From Nocardia rosealba (lineage in GTDB: Bacteria > Actinomycetota > Actinomycetes > Mycobacteriales > Mycobacteriaceae), in the NCBI RefSeq assembly GCF_020216065.1, contig NZ_JAIWNA010000004.1, forward strand, positions 1-64,000: DNA of 64,000 nucleotides, given 5' to 3'. Below are positions 1 through 9,360 of this stretch, in pieces. The position numbers were made by a program, and so were the translations under genes. The number at the start of each line of letters is the position of its first letter. Position 1 is the stretch's first letter. The notes beneath the pieces were generated by a model. That model ran no database searches. It worked only from the letters and a program-made list of their open reading frames with translations, and was not told the DNA's origin.

Positions 1-119
1 TGTTACGGCGGTTATAGCGGTGGGGAAACGCCCGGTCCCATTCCGAACCCGGAAGCTAAGGCCACCTGCGCCGATGGTACTGCACTCGACAGGGTGTGGG
101 AGAGTAGGACACCGCCGGA
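1..119 (+). rRNA. rrf: 5S ribosomal RNA
   Basis: The sequence reads as a full actinobacterial 5S rRNA. It has the 5' strand GTTACGGCGG pairing with the 3' strand near CCGCCGGAC, the conserved CCCATTCCGAACCCGGAAG loop and the GATGGTACTGCA segment. The exact 5' and 3' ends are set to within a few bases. The 16S and 23S genes are presumably just outside the left edge. A strong terminator follows within 15 bases, so this is the last gene of the rRNA operon. Confidence 0.95.
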
Positions 120-131
120 CAATCATTCACG

Positions 132-165
132 AAAAGGCCCTCCAGCCATGCTGGAGGGCCTTTTT
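132..165 (+). terminator. rho-independent terminator of the rRNA operon
   Basis: A perfect 15-bp stem (AAAAGGCCCTCCAGC paired with its complement) closes on a 3-base loop and runs into a T tract. It lies directly after the 5S rRNA and is the expected end of the rRNA transcript. Confidence 0.95.
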
Positions 166-268
166 GCGTTTTCCTGAGCATGCATGTCATGAGTCTCGGT
201 AACGTCTCGCAGCGAGGACACGATTCACCGGGTGACCGATCTCGAGCCGTTCGAACAAGGGAATGTTC

Positions 269-400
269 ATGGGTTCTACTGACGCTCTTTCTTGGCTGCG
301 CGAGGGCTACTTGGCCGGCGATCCGCTCCGCTCCGCGTTGTTCTCGGCGATCGCCCTGCCGATCCTGATCCTCGGCTCGCTCTCAGGCCAGCCGTTCTGA
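269..400 (+). CDS. small hydrophobic protein, 43 aa, unknown
   Basis: This short reading frame starts at ATG 269 with an AAGGGA ribosome site six bases upstream and ends at TGA 398. The predicted product has a soluble N-terminus with an acidic/basic mix and a C-terminal hydrophobic stretch (about residues 24-39, rich in A, L, I) that could span or sit on a membrane. I do not recognise the family. It sits alone between the rRNA terminator and the next gene. It may be spurious; the support is only the good ribosome site and the compact hydrophobic segment. Confidence 0.35.
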   Translation: MGSTDALSWLREGYLAGDPLRSALFSAIALPILILGSLSGQPF

Positions 401-550
401 CCTAGGTACCGCAGGTCCTTCGGCCGAGACCGGGGGACCTGTTTCGTCCCACGGAGCGGATTCAGAAGCGAATCGGCAACATTTCAAAAACCTCTGTGCC
501 CGGCGCTCCGGTGCGCGACCATTATGCGACGTCGCTCTGGAGGTTGTCGC

Positions 551-1198
551 ATGGACCGGCTCGCTCATCAAGTTCTCCGTCGCGGCGCTGCCGCACTCGT
601 GCTTCCCGCCGCCCTCATCGGGGCGGTTCTCACCGCCGCACCGGTAGCCGCCGAACCCGGACCCGACCCGCTCGCGGGCATCACCGACCGGGTCACCGCC
701 GATATGCTCGGCGCCGCGAATTCCCTTGCGGGAGTAGCGGGAATCGATCTGCCCGAAACCTACGGCCCCGAGACGGCGATCGTCGTTCTCGGCTACGGCC
801 TGCAACCTGACGGCACCATGCGTGCCGAACTGAGCAACCGGCTGCACGCCGCGCTGGTCCAGGCCTATATGTCACCCGCCTCGCCGGTGATCGTCACCGG
901 TGGCAATCCGCGCAACGGTGTCACCGAGGCGCAGGTGATGGCCGACTGGCTGCATGTACGCGGCGTGGCAAAGCACCGGCTGCACGCCGAAACCGAAGCC
1001 GGTTCCACCGTGCAGAACGCGAAATTCTCGGCGCAGCTCATGGCGGCACTCGGCGTGCAAAAGGCGGTGCTCATCACCTCGGCCGACCATATGCGCCGGG
1101 CGCTGGAGAACTTTCTGGCAGCCGGGGTGCCGGTCGTCGCGACGATGACGCCGGATGTCGCGCCGCTGTGGGCGCAGCCGTACGGCGCCGGCAAGTGA
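551..1198 (+). CDS. secreted YdcF/SanA-like DUF218 protein
   Basis: The 215-residue product has a signal peptide (MDRLAHQ..., hydrophobic core about residues 12-30, AxA site near AAPVAAEP). A DUF218 domain follows, with the family features AIVVLGYG at the N-terminal strand, VIVTGGNPRNG, SRLHAAL-like helix, ETEAGSTVQNAKF and VLITSADHMRRA. DUF218 proteins of the SanA/ElyC/YdcF type are linked to envelope integrity, but the reaction is unknown. I chose ATG 551 because TGGAGG lies seven bases upstream; an in-frame start at 524 would add arginine-rich residues before the signal peptide. It appears monocistronic and is 86 bases before the next gene. Confidence 0.8.
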   Translation: MDRLAHQVLRRGAAALVLPAALIGAVLTAAPVAAEPGPDPLAGITDRVTADMLGAANSLAGVAGIDLPETYGPETAIVVLGYGLQPDGTMRAELSNRLHAALVQAYMSPASPVIVTGGNPRNGVTEAQVMADWLHVRGVAKHRLHAETEAGSTVQNAKFSAQLMAALGVQKAVLITSADHMRRALENFLAAGVPVVATMTPDVAPLWAQPYGAGK

Positions 1199-1284
1199 AC
1201 CGAACCGCGCCGATGTCGGTGCCGGAGTTTACGATCATCGAATGCCGCCGGGGCGCGGCGCGGAAAGACAGGGGTTGATCGGCG

Positions 1285-2094
1285 ATGGACAGGCCTGCCT
1301 GGGCACCGGACGGTGTCGATATGCAGCAACCGAGCCCGGCTCGGATGTACGACGCACTACTCGGTGGCTCGCACAATTTCGCGGTCGACCGGATGGCTGC
1401 CGAAATGGGAACCAAGCTCGTGCCGGATCTGCCGCGCCTGGCGCTGAGCAACCGTGCGTTCCTGCGGCGGGCCGTCCGGTTCATGCTCGACGCGGGCATC
1501 CGCCAGTTCCTCGATATCGGTTCCGGCATCCCCACCGCGGGCAATGTGCACGAGATCGTGCACGAACTCGACCCGCAGGCGCGCGTGCTCTACGTCGACA
1601 TCGACCCGGTGGCCGTCATGCATTCGCGCACGATCCTGCACGGGAACGAGCGGGCGGGCGCGATCGAGGCCGACCTGCGCAAGACCGACGACCTGCTGGC
1701 CGCCGTCCGGGAGACCGGGCTGATCGACTTCGCGGAGCCGGTCGGGCTGCTGCTGATCGCGGTGCTGCATCTGGTGTCCGACGACGACGATCCGGCGGGG
1801 AAGGTGAGCGCGCTGCGGGAGGTGGTCGCGCCGGGCAGTCTCGTCGCCATCTCCCATCTGACCTCGGAATTGCGGCCGGAGGACGCGGGTAAACTGAGCG
1901 CCAACGCGGCGAACGAGAACCGGGTCGGTATCCATTTCCGGCCCAAGGACGCGATCGTCGCCATGTTCGATGGTTGGGATCTGGAGTCGCCGGGCGTGGT
2001 GGAACTGCCGGCGTGGCGACCTGAGTCGGAGCGAGATCAGCACGAGAAGCCCGGGCGTTCGCTCGGTCTCGGTGGGGTCGCGCGCAAGGGCTGA
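1285..2094 (+). CDS. SAM-dependent methyltransferase, DUF574 (Methyltransf_19) family
   Basis: The 269-residue protein has the hallmarks of the actinobacterial DUF574 methyltransferases: an N-terminal SPARMYDALLGGSHNF segment, LALSNRAFLRRAVRFM, then a Rossmann SAM-binding loop FLDIGSGIPTAGNVHEI (about residues 72-90) and an acidic strand YVDIDPVA. These enzymes are numerous in Streptomyces and Nocardia, and their substrates are mostly unknown. No pathway genes flank it, so I cannot assign a substrate. It lies 86 bases after the DUF218 gene and 48 before the GGDEF gene, in the same direction. Confidence 0.85.
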   Translation: MDRPAWAPDGVDMQQPSPARMYDALLGGSHNFAVDRMAAEMGTKLVPDLPRLALSNRAFLRRAVRFMLDAGIRQFLDIGSGIPTAGNVHEIVHELDPQARVLYVDIDPVAVMHSRTILHGNERAGAIEADLRKTDDLLAAVRETGLIDFAEPVGLLLIAVLHLVSDDDDPAGKVSALREVVAPGSLVAISHLTSELRPEDAGKLSANAANENRVGIHFRPKDAIVAMFDGWDLESPGVVELPAWRPESERDQHEKPGRSLGLGGVARKG

Positions 2095-2142
2095 GCCCGT
2101 CGTCACGGCGGTGCGAGAGACGACGACAGGGGCGGATGAACG

Positions 2143-3462
2143 GTGGGGTCATGGGAGCTGGCGCAGCGGTGGGCTGACGCGCTCGACGGTGTTGTCGCTC
2201 CCACCCTCACCCGCTCCCAGATCGAGGACATGCTCGCCGCCCTGTGCACGGGTCTCATCGATGCCGCGCGCGGTGGTGAGGACCCCGATGTCGCCCGGCA
2301 GGCGGCGCGCATGCTTGTCGCGGTGAACTACCGCGACCCGGCCGCAGTGAGCCGCACGGTTCCGGTGCTGTGCACCGACCTCGTCGAGCACGCCGCCGCC
2401 GGCTCCGACGACCCGGCTCTCCCCGAAATCCGTAGCCGCGCAGTTACTTTGGCGGGTGACTTCGCGGCCGGTTTCACCGCCGCGCTGCGGGCGGCGGCAC
2501 TGGCCGAACAGGAACAGACGCTGGCCGCAGTGCTCTCGGCCGCGCAGGAGGCAGAGGACCGGCGGGCCCTGTCGGAGGCCCGTTTCGAGGCCGTATTCGA
2601 CGGTGCGCTGGTCGGCATCGGCACCGTCGACATGACCGGCAGCGTGGTGAACTGCAACCTGACCCTGGCCGAAATGCTCGGGCAGACCCCCGAGGCGATG
2701 GTCGGGCGCACCGTCGCCGACATCCTCGGCCCGGCGAACCTCAACGATGCCTTCGTCGAACTGCAGCGAATGGTCGCGGGGGAGTCGGAGAGCTTCCGGA
2801 CCGAGACCGAACACGTTCGCGACGACGGGCGGGTCACCTCGATCGACCTGTCGATGTCGGCGGTTCGTGACGCCGAGGGCGCCATCCGGTTCCTGGTCGG
2901 TGTTGCGGTCGACGTCACCGAGCGCAAGCAGCTGGCCGACCGGCTGTGGCACGACGCCAACCACGACGCGCTGACCGGCCTGCCGAACCGGTCGCACCTG
3001 TTCAGCCGGCTCGCGGGCGCCGAACCGCCGGTGGGCGTGTGCTATCTGGATCTCGACGGCTTCAAGGAGATCAACGACCTGTGGGGCCACACCATCGGTG
3101 ACCGGGTGCTGCGGGTGGTCGGCGACCGCCTTCGCGACACCCTCGGCCCGCGCGCGGCGCTGCCCGCGCGGATCGGTGGCGACGAATTCCTCGTGCTCGT
3201 CGAAAAGTGTTCGGGTGAACAGGCATTGACCGAGCTGGCCGACGAGCTGATGGCGGCGTTGTCGGCGCCGCTCGAGGTGGACGGGCACATGCTCGCCGTG
3301 GGCGTGAGCATCGGCACCGCGTTCTTCGAACAGCCACCGGCCGCCGCCGACGAACTGCTCCAGGCCGCCGACGCCGCGATGTACCGGAACAAACACCATG
3401 CGCGAGCGGCGATCCGGCCACAGGTGCACCGGTCGCCGCCCGCGCTCGATCAGACCAGCTGA
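2143..3462 (+). CDS. PAS-GGDEF diguanylate cyclase
   Basis: The 439-residue protein starts at GTG 2143. Residues about 1-135 are helical with no clear domain. A PAS domain follows (about 140-265, beginning ARFEAVFDGALVGIG, with a PAC segment VGVAVDVTERK). Then comes a GGDEF domain (about 275-425) with a complete GGDEF motif at residues 345-349, so it should make c-di-GMP from two GTP. I see no RxxD inhibitory site before the motif, and no EAL domain. No transmembrane segment is visible, so it is probably a cytosolic sensor. Its 3' end overlaps the convergent desaturase gene by 13 bases. Confidence 0.9.
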   Translation: MGSWELAQRWADALDGVVAPTLTRSQIEDMLAALCTGLIDAARGGEDPDVARQAARMLVAVNYRDPAAVSRTVPVLCTDLVEHAAAGSDDPALPEIRSRAVTLAGDFAAGFTAALRAAALAEQEQTLAAVLSAAQEAEDRRALSEARFEAVFDGALVGIGTVDMTGSVVNCNLTLAEMLGQTPEAMVGRTVADILGPANLNDAFVELQRMVAGESESFRTETEHVRDDGRVTSIDLSMSAVRDAEGAIRFLVGVAVDVTERKQLADRLWHDANHDALTGLPNRSHLFSRLAGAEPPVGVCYLDLDGFKEINDLWGHTIGDRVLRVVGDRLRDTLGPRAALPARIGGDEFLVLVEKCSGEQALTELADELMAALSAPLEVDGHMLAVGVSIGTAFFEQPPAAADELLQAADAAMYRNKHHARAAIRPQVHRSPPALDQTS

Positions 3463-4436
3463 CGTTGCTTCGCGCGCGCGAGTGAGCGATCGCGCTGTTC
3501 CTCGAAGCGAACCACGTCGTGGCGCAACCGGTCGAGGAAGGCGGCCAGATCGTCGCGCGCCTTCTCGCCTCGCGGACCGAAATCGGTGCGATCGAAGATG
3601 TCCCATTTGCGCAGCACCGGCAGCAGGACTTCCTCGAGGTGCTGGCGCAGATCGTAGATGCCGTGCTTGGCCATCAGCACACCGTTGCGGCGCCATCCGG
3701 GCATGCCGGCGCCCGGCATCTGGAAACCGGCCACGATGGTCGCGATCGCCTCCATGGTCTGGTCGGGCGCCAGATCGAGGGCGGCCGCGCACAGGTTGCG
3801 GTAGAAGATCATGTGCAGGTTCTCGTCGGCGGCGATGCGGGCGAGCATGCGGTCGGCGATCGGATCGTCGCAGGCACGGCCGGTGTTGCGGTGGCTCACC
3901 CGGGTGGCCAGTTCCTGGAAGGTCACATAGGCCACCGAGTACAGGAAGCCGGCGCCGGAAGTGTCGCGCACATCGAAGGCGCCGGCCTTCTCGTCGACCA
4001 CCGACATGGCCGAGTAGCCGTTGGTCATGTGGATCATCCGCGCGTTCTCGAGCGCGACCGGGTCGACGCCGCGCGTTACGACCAAATAGTCACGCATCAC
4101 GATGCCGTGCCGGTTCTCCTCGGCGGTCCAGCGACCGACCCAGGTGCCCCAGGCGCCGTCCTGGGAGAAGTTCTCGGCGATCTCCCGGTGATAGGAGGGC
4201 AGATTGTCCTCGGTGAGCAGGTTGGTGATCATCGCCGCCTTGGCGACCTCGTTCAGGGCGGATTGCTCGGGCGCCCAATCGATTCCGCCCATCGATGCGA
4301 AATTGCGGCCTTGCTCCCACGGCACGTAGTCGTGCGGGTGCCAGTCCTTGGCCATCGATAGATGACGATCGACATTGCGCGCCGCAACATCTTCCAATTC
4401 GATCAGCAGTTCCAGCTGGGTGAGGTTCCTGGCCAC
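3450..4436 (-). CDS. acyl-ACP desaturase, DesA1/DesA2-like
   Basis: The 328-residue protein resembles soluble di-iron acyl-[ACP] desaturases of mycobacteria. Both iron-ligand motifs are visible: EENRH around residue 106 and DENLH around residue 203, plus the family segment [20 protein letters not shown]. It should introduce a double bond in ACP-bound fatty acids. I start it at GTG 4436 ([11 protein letters not shown]), which has AAAGGG upstream; a longer frame to 4538 has no family-like sequence. It is divergent, across about 180 bases, from a KasA-like ketosynthase and an acyl-AMP ligase, which suggests a shared lipid pathway. Confidence 0.88.
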   Translation of the reverse strand: MARNLTQLELLIELEDVAARNVDRHLSMAKDWHPHDYVPWEQGRNFASMGGIDWAPEQSALNEVAKAAMITNLLTEDNLPSYHREIAENFSQDGAWGTWVGRWTAEENRHGIVMRDYLVVTRGVDPVALENARMIHMTNGYSAMSVVDEKAGAFDVRDTSGAGFLYSVAYVTFQELATRVSHRNTGRACDDPIADRMLARIAADENLHMIFYRNLCAAALDLAPDQTMEAIATIVAGFQMPGAGMPGWRRNGVLMAKHGIYDLRQHLEEVLLPVLRKWDIFDRTDFGPRGEKARDDLAAFLDRLRHDVVRFEEQRDRSLARAKQRQLV

Positions 4437-4617
4437 GCTCGTGCCCTTTCGCTGCAGGGAAAAGCAAGAGTCGGTAATGTTGCCGGTCGTCGCCGAGAAT
4501 AGACCCGGCACAAGGCACCTGGCGAAACGCGGTGCCATTCTCTACGCTTCACCAGTTCAGCTCCATCAGCGGTTCCCGTTCAGTCGTGGCATAGCTAGAG
4601 AGAGTGAGCGAAGAATT

Positions 4618-5838
4618 ATGACGGACATCGTGGTCACGAGCCTTGCGGCGACCACGTCGATCGCGGGCGACGTCGACTCGACCTGGAAAGGTCTGCTCAA
4701 CGGCGAGAGCGGGATCGACGTCCTGGAGGACTCCTTCATCGACGACTTCGACCTTCCGGTGCGGATCGGTGGTCACCTGAAGGTGTCGCCGGCGGCCTCG
4801 CTCACCCGCGAGGAGGCGCGCCGGTTGTCCTATGTCGAGCAGATGGCCGTGGCGCTCGGCCGTGAGGTCTGGCGCAACGCGGGCAGCCCCGAGGTCGACC
4901 TGGATCGGCTCGGCGTCTCCATCGGTACCGGGCTTGGCGGCGCCGAATCCCTGCTGTACGCGCGGGACAAGCTGTCCAACGGCGGCTACCGGAAGGTGTC
5001 GCCGCAGACCGTCGCGGCCATGATGCCCAACGGCGCCGCCGCGTGTGTCGGCGTCGAATTGGGCGCGCGCGCAGGCGTTTCCACGCCCGTTTCGGCGTGT
5101 TCGTCGGGTTCGGAGGCCATCGCCAACGCGTGGCGGATGATCGTGATGGGCGATGCCGACATGGTGGTGACCGGCGGGGTGGAAGGCTGCATCCAGGCGG
5201 TGCCGATCGCGGCCTTCACCCAGATGCGTGCCATGAGCACCCGCAATCACGACCCCAAGGGCGCCTCGCGCCCGTTCGACGTCGACCGCGACGGATTCGT
5301 CTTCGGTGAGGCCGGGGCGATGATGGTGATCGAGACTGAGGCCCATGCCAAGGCGCGCGGGGCGACGATCCACGCGCGCCTGCTGGGTGCGGGAGTCACC
5401 TCCGACGGCTTCCACCTGGTCGCGCCCGACCCCGACGGCACCGGTGCGGCTCGGGCGATGACGCGGGCCATGCAGACCGGCGGCATCAGCCGCACCGACG
5501 TCACCCACATCAACGCCCACGCCACCGCCACCCCCATCGGCGACACCGCCGAGGCCAACGCGATCGGCAAGGCCATCGGGTCGCATGCCTCGGTGTACGC
5601 GCCGAAGTCGGCACTCGGGCATTCGATCGGCGCGGTGGGTGCGCTGGAATCGGTGATCACCGTGCTCAGCGTGCGCGACAGCATCGTCCCGCCCACGCTG
5701 AACCTGGAGAACCAGGACCCCGCGATCGACCTCGACGTGGTCTCGGGTCAGGCGCGGCCGGGCCGCATCGACTACGCGGTGAACAACTCGTTCGGCTTCG
5801 GCGGGCACAACGTGGCCCTGGCCTTCGGGCGGTTCTGA
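4618..5838 (+). CDS. beta-ketoacyl-ACP synthase, KasA/KasB-like
   Basis: The 406-residue product matches FabF/KasA-type elongating condensing enzymes. The catalytic cysteine is C161 in SACSSGSEA. The two histidines are H301 in INAHATATP and H335 in GHSIGAVGA. The N-terminal region (ESTWKGLL-like segment, [10 protein letters not shown]) and the end [18 protein letters not shown] are very KasA-like. It condenses malonyl-ACP with acyl-ACP. ATG 4618 gives an N-terminus that matches the family. Its stop codon overlaps the next start in TGATG, so it is translationally coupled to the FadD32-like ligase. The usual HGTATP is HATATP here. Confidence 0.9.
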   Translation: MTDIVVTSLAATTSIAGDVDSTWKGLLNGESGIDVLEDSFIDDFDLPVRIGGHLKVSPAASLTREEARRLSYVEQMAVALGREVWRNAGSPEVDLDRLGVSIGTGLGGAESLLYARDKLSNGGYRKVSPQTVAAMMPNGAAACVGVELGARAGVSTPVSACSSGSEAIANAWRMIVMGDADMVVTGGVEGCIQAVPIAAFTQMRAMSTRNHDPKGASRPFDVDRDGFVFGEAGAMMVIETEAHAKARGATIHARLLGAGVTSDGFHLVAPDPDGTGAARAMTRAMQTGGISRTDVTHINAHATATPIGDTAEANAIGKAIGSHASVYAPKSALGHSIGAVGALESVITVLSVRDSIVPPTLNLENQDPAIDLDVVSGQARPGRIDYAVNNSFGFGGHNVALAFGRF

Positions 5839-7712
5839 TGATCGGCGAGACACTCGACGACTACCTCGACGAGCACGGCGCCATCCGCATTCCCGGTAAC
5901 CAGACGCTCATCGATTTCGTCGACAAGCACAGCGAGGCCAACGGCGACGAGCTGGCCTACCGGTTCATCGACTACTCGCGCGAACGCGACGGCGAATACC
6001 AGGAGCTCACCTGGCGTGAGTTCGGGGTGCGGTTGCGGGCGGTGGCGGCGCGTTTGCAGCAGGTCACCGAGCCGGGCGACCGTGTTGCGGTTCTGGCGCC
6101 GCAGGGGCTCGACTACGTGGTGGCGCTGTTCGCGGCGGTGTACGCGGGCAATGTCGCGGTGCCGCTGTTCGATCCGGAGGAGCAAGGGCACAGCGATCGG
6201 TTGCACGCGGTGCTCGGTGACTGCGAGCCGGCCGCGGTGCTCACCGTCACGGGTTCGGCGGCGGGGGTACGCAACTTCTTCCGCGAACAGCCGAACACGC
6301 GCAGGCCGAGAATCATCGCGGTGGAGGCGATCCCGGACGCGGTGGGATCGCGCTGGCGCAGGCCCGACATCTCGATCGACAGCGTGGCCTACCTGCAGTA
6401 CACCTCCGGCTCCACCCGGGTGCCCGCCGGTGTGGAGATCACCCACCGCTCGGTCGGCACCAACCTGCTCCAGATGATCGACGCCATCGGCATCACCGAG
6501 AACGCGCGTGGTGTCACCTGGTTGCCGCTGTTCCACGACATGGGGCTGCTCACCGTGATCCTGCCGACCATCGGCGGCAAGTTCATCACCATCATGTCGC
6601 CGAGCGCGTTCGTCCGCAGGCCCTCGCGCTGGATCAAGGAACTCGCAGCCCAGGCCGACGGAGCCGAGATCTACTCGGCCGCACCGAACTTCGCGTTCGA
6701 GCACGCGGCGGTGCGCGGGTTGCCCAAAGGCGACGAGACGCTCGACCTGTCGAACGTGATCGGGCTCATCAACGGCAGCGAACCGGTGTCGGTGGCCTCG
6801 ATGCGCAAGTTCAACGAGGCGTTCGCGCCGTTCGGGCTGTCCAAGACCGCGATCAAACCCTGCTACGGGATGGCCGAGGCGACGCTGTTCGTGTCGGCCA
6901 CCCGCCGCGAGGACGAGGCGCGGGTGGTCTATGTGGACCGGGGCAAGCTCAATGCCGGACGCATGGTCGAGGTCGACGAGCACGCCGCGCAGGCGGTGGC
7001 GCAGGTGTCGTGCGGGTATGTCGCCAGGTCGCAGTGGGCCGTGATCGTCGATCCGGAGACGGGCATCGAGCGGTGCGACGGTGAGGTCGGCGAGATCTGG
7101 TTGCACGGCGACAATATGGGCATCGGCTACTGGGGGCGGCCGGAGGAGACCGCGCAGACCTTCCACAACCGGGTGACCCGCAATCCGGTCGGCAGCCGCG
7201 CCGAGGGCGCGCCGGAGGACGCGACCTGGATGCGCACCGGCGACTTCGGTGCCTACTACGACGGGGAACTGTTCATCACCGGCCGGGTGAAGGACCTCGT
7301 CATCGTCGACGGACGTAATCACTACCCGCAGGACCTCGAGTATTCGGCACAGGAAGCGAGCAACGCGCTGCGGCCGGGCTTCATCGCGGCGTTCTCGGTT
7401 CCGGCGGGAGAATTGCCCGCGCCGGTGCGGGTGGCCGATGCCGACGACATCGCCGAACAGTTGGTCCTGGTGGCCGAAAGAGGTTCGGGGGCGGCGAAAC
7501 TCGATCCGCAGCCGATCATCGAAACGGTGCGTGCGGCGATCTCGCGCAGGCACGGTGTGACGGTGCGTGATGTGCTGCTGGTGCCTGCCGGTTCGATTCC
7601 GCGGACCTCGAGCGGCAAGATCGCCCGGCGTGCGTGCCGGGCGGCCTACCTCGACGGGACGCTGCGTGGGGGCTACCGGCAGCAGGACTACCCGGACGCT
7701 CCGGTCGACTGA
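5838..7712 (+). CDS. long-chain fatty acyl-AMP ligase, FadD32-like
   Basis: The 624-residue protein aligns from end to end with mycobacterial FadD32: [26 protein letters not shown], the ATP-binding motif [16 protein letters not shown] (about residues 187-202), [27 protein letters not shown] segment, [16 protein letters not shown], and C-terminal [15 protein letters not shown]. FadD32 makes acyl-AMP and loads Pks13 in mycolate synthesis. Here no pks13 or accD4 is adjacent, so it may be a paralogue for another lipid or acyl-ACP loading. It is coupled to the KasA-like gene by a one-base overlap and followed by a terminator. Confidence 0.88.
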   Translation: MIGETLDDYLDEHGAIRIPGNQTLIDFVDKHSEANGDELAYRFIDYSRERDGEYQELTWREFGVRLRAVAARLQQVTEPGDRVAVLAPQGLDYVVALFAAVYAGNVAVPLFDPEEQGHSDRLHAVLGDCEPAAVLTVTGSAAGVRNFFREQPNTRRPRIIAVEAIPDAVGSRWRRPDISIDSVAYLQYTSGSTRVPAGVEITHRSVGTNLLQMIDAIGITENARGVTWLPLFHDMGLLTVILPTIGGKFITIMSPSAFVRRPSRWIKELAAQADGAEIYSAAPNFAFEHAAVRGLPKGDETLDLSNVIGLINGSEPVSVASMRKFNEAFAPFGLSKTAIKPCYGMAEATLFVSATRREDEARVVYVDRGKLNAGRMVEVDEHAAQAVAQVSCGYVARSQWAVIVDPETGIERCDGEVGEIWLHGDNMGIGYWGRPEETAQTFHNRVTRNPVGSRAEGAPEDATWMRTGDFGAYYDGELFITGRVKDLVIVDGRNHYPQDLEYSAQEASNALRPGFIAAFSVPAGELPAPVRVADADDIAEQLVLVAERGSGAAKLDPQPIIETVRAAISRRHGVTVRDVLLVPAGSIPRTSSGKIARRACRAAYLDGTLRGGYRQQDYPDAPVD

Positions 7713-7720
7713 GTTCACCG

Positions 7721-7762
7721 AAAACGGCTCGGCCGCTGGGAAACCGGTGGCCGGGCCGTTTT
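7721..7762. terminator. bidirectional terminator between convergent genes
   Basis: A 14-bp stem (AAAACGGCTCGGCC with GGCCGGGCCGTTTT, one T-G wobble) has A and T runs on its two outer sides. It lies between the end of the acyl-AMP ligase and the convergent LCP gene, so it can serve both. Confidence 0.85.
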
Positions 7763-7782
7763 GTCGTCGGCTGCGGAGCGGC

Positions 7783-9360
7783 TCAGTTCACGCAGGGGAT
7801 CGTGTCGCCGATGTTGGTGGTGAGTGGTTTGCCTGCGTCCGGCAGGGGCTGTCCGGCGACGCTGCTGGTCGTGGTGACGGGGCGGGTGGTGGTGGTCGGG
7901 CTCAGTTCGGCCGGGGGAGTGAAGTCGGCGCCGAGGACGACGCGCACGTGGCCGTCCTCCACCCAGGGCGACGCGGAAACCGGTAGGCCACCGAGGATTT
8001 CGGCGACAGCGCGCGCGTCGTGGATGGCGCCGGGGCCGTAGGTGACCGCCGAATAGGGCTCGTCGTTGCCGTCACCGCTGCCGACCTCGCCCGTGCCGTA
8101 GCCGCGCGCGGTCAGCATCTTCGACACCTGGGCGGCCTGCCCTGTCGTCGAGCCGACATTGTGCACGTCCACCACGGCATCGGGATTCGCCGCCGCCACA
8201 GTGGTTGTCGGGGCTTGTTGGCCGAAAGCCGCGCGCACCTCGCGTTTGATGGCGGCCGGGTCGACGATATTGACGTCCTGACCGTCGATCACGTCGTAGC
8301 GCAACACCGGCAGGGTGCGGAACTCGACCGGGATGCTGCCCGCCGCACCGAGGTCGCGGACGAACTCGAACAGGTCCCAGCCCTGCGACAGCACGACGTC
8401 GCGGTGGGCCGCATCCATCAGCGCCGACAGCTTGCTCAGATCGGTGAGGGTGCCGGAGTCCTTGAGCGACTTGGCAACCGAGGTGAGGAAGGCCTGCTGG
8501 CGGTGGGTGCGGTCGAGGTCGCCGTTGGGCAGACCGTGGCGCTGGCGCACGAACGCGAGGGCCTGGGACGCGTCGAGATGCTGACGGCCCGCGGGGAACA
8601 CCGCGCCGGAGAACTCGCTGTCGTCGACGGCGTTGGTCAGGCACACATCGACGCCGCCCACCGCGTCGGCCAGGTCGTAGAACCCGGCGAGCGAGATCTC
8701 GGCGAACCGGTCGATCGGCACTCCGACCAGGTTGCGCACCGTGGTGACGATGGATTCGCGGCCCGCCTCCCGGCTGCGGCGCTCGAGTTCTACGGGGTCG
8801 TCGACGCCCTGCTCCATCAGTTTCGCCTGCACCACAGCCTTTTTCAGGCCGTATGCCTCTTTGATCTTGATGCGCGAGTAGCCGGGGATGCCGGTGACCG
8901 CCACATAGTTGTCGCGGGGGATGGAGAAGGCGACGATCTTGCTCATATCCGCCGGAATGTGCAGCAGGATCAGCGAATTGGCGTTGTAGCCACCTTCGCT
9001 GCCGTCACCGGCGTGCAGCTGGTCGAGGATCGCTTTCGGCAGGTCCTTGCCGTCGAGGTCTTTGCGGGTGTCCAGGCCGATCAGCAGGATGTTGACCGCG
9101 CCGTCGAGCGAGCGTGGCGCGTCGTCGCCGAGGGCGTCGGAGTGCAGGAAACCGGCATCGAAACCGTTCTTCGCCGACCAGGCGAGGCCCGTACCCGCCA
9201 GCACCGCGAGCGCGGCGGCGGCGACGAACATCCTGGTGACGATCGAGCCGATGCGGCGGAGCCGGGCACGGCCGGTCGACCGGGGGACGGGTGGGGCGCC
9301 GATACGCCTGGGTGGCTGCCGGCGCGGCCAGGGCGCCGGTGGTTCATCGATCCGGTTCAC
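7783..9360 (-). CDS. LytR-CpsA-Psr (LCP) family protein with LytR_C domain
   Basis: The 525-residue protein has a proline/arginine-rich cytoplasmic N-terminus (about 1-42), one membrane helix (about 43-62), an extracytoplasmic LCP domain (about 88-275; motifs LLIGLDTR, SIPRDNYV, FVRQRHGLPNGDLDRTHRQQAFL) and a C-terminal LytR_C domain (about 395-490). LCP enzymes transfer glycopolymers, here probably arabinogalactan, from lipid carriers to peptidoglycan. The start GTG 9360 overlaps the stop of the L,D-transpeptidase gene in GTGA, so the two cell-wall genes form an operon. Confidence 0.9.
   Translation of the reverse strand: MNRIDEPPAPWPRRQPPRRIGAPPVPRSTGRARLRRIGSIVTRMFVAAAALAVLAGTGLAWSAKNGFDAGFLHSDALGDDAPRSLDGAVNILLIGLDTRKDLDGKDLPKAILDQLHAGDGSEGGYNANSLILLHIPADMSKIVAFSIPRDNYVAVTGIPGYSRIKIKEAYGLKKAVVQAKLMEQGVDDPVELERRSREAGRESIVTTVRNLVGVPIDRFAEISLAGFYDLADAVGGVDVCLTNAVDDSEFSGAVFPAGRQHLDASQALAFVRQRHGLPNGDLDRTHRQQAFLTSVAKSLKDSGTLTDLSKLSALMDAAHRDVVLSQGWDLFEFVRDLGAAGSIPVEFRTLPVLRYDVIDGQDVNIVDPAAIKREVRAAFGQQAPTTTVAAANPDAVVDVHNVGSTTGQAAQVSKMLTARGYGTGEVGSGDGNDEPYSAVTYGPGAIHDARAVAEILGGLPVSASPWVEDGHVRVVLGADFTPPAELSPTTTTRPVTTTSSVAGQPLPDAGKPLTTNIGDTIPCVN

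Noticed and set aside
5772..7718. A 648-codon open frame on the minus strand
   Set aside because: It is antisense to the FadD32-like ligase and has no recognisable motifs.
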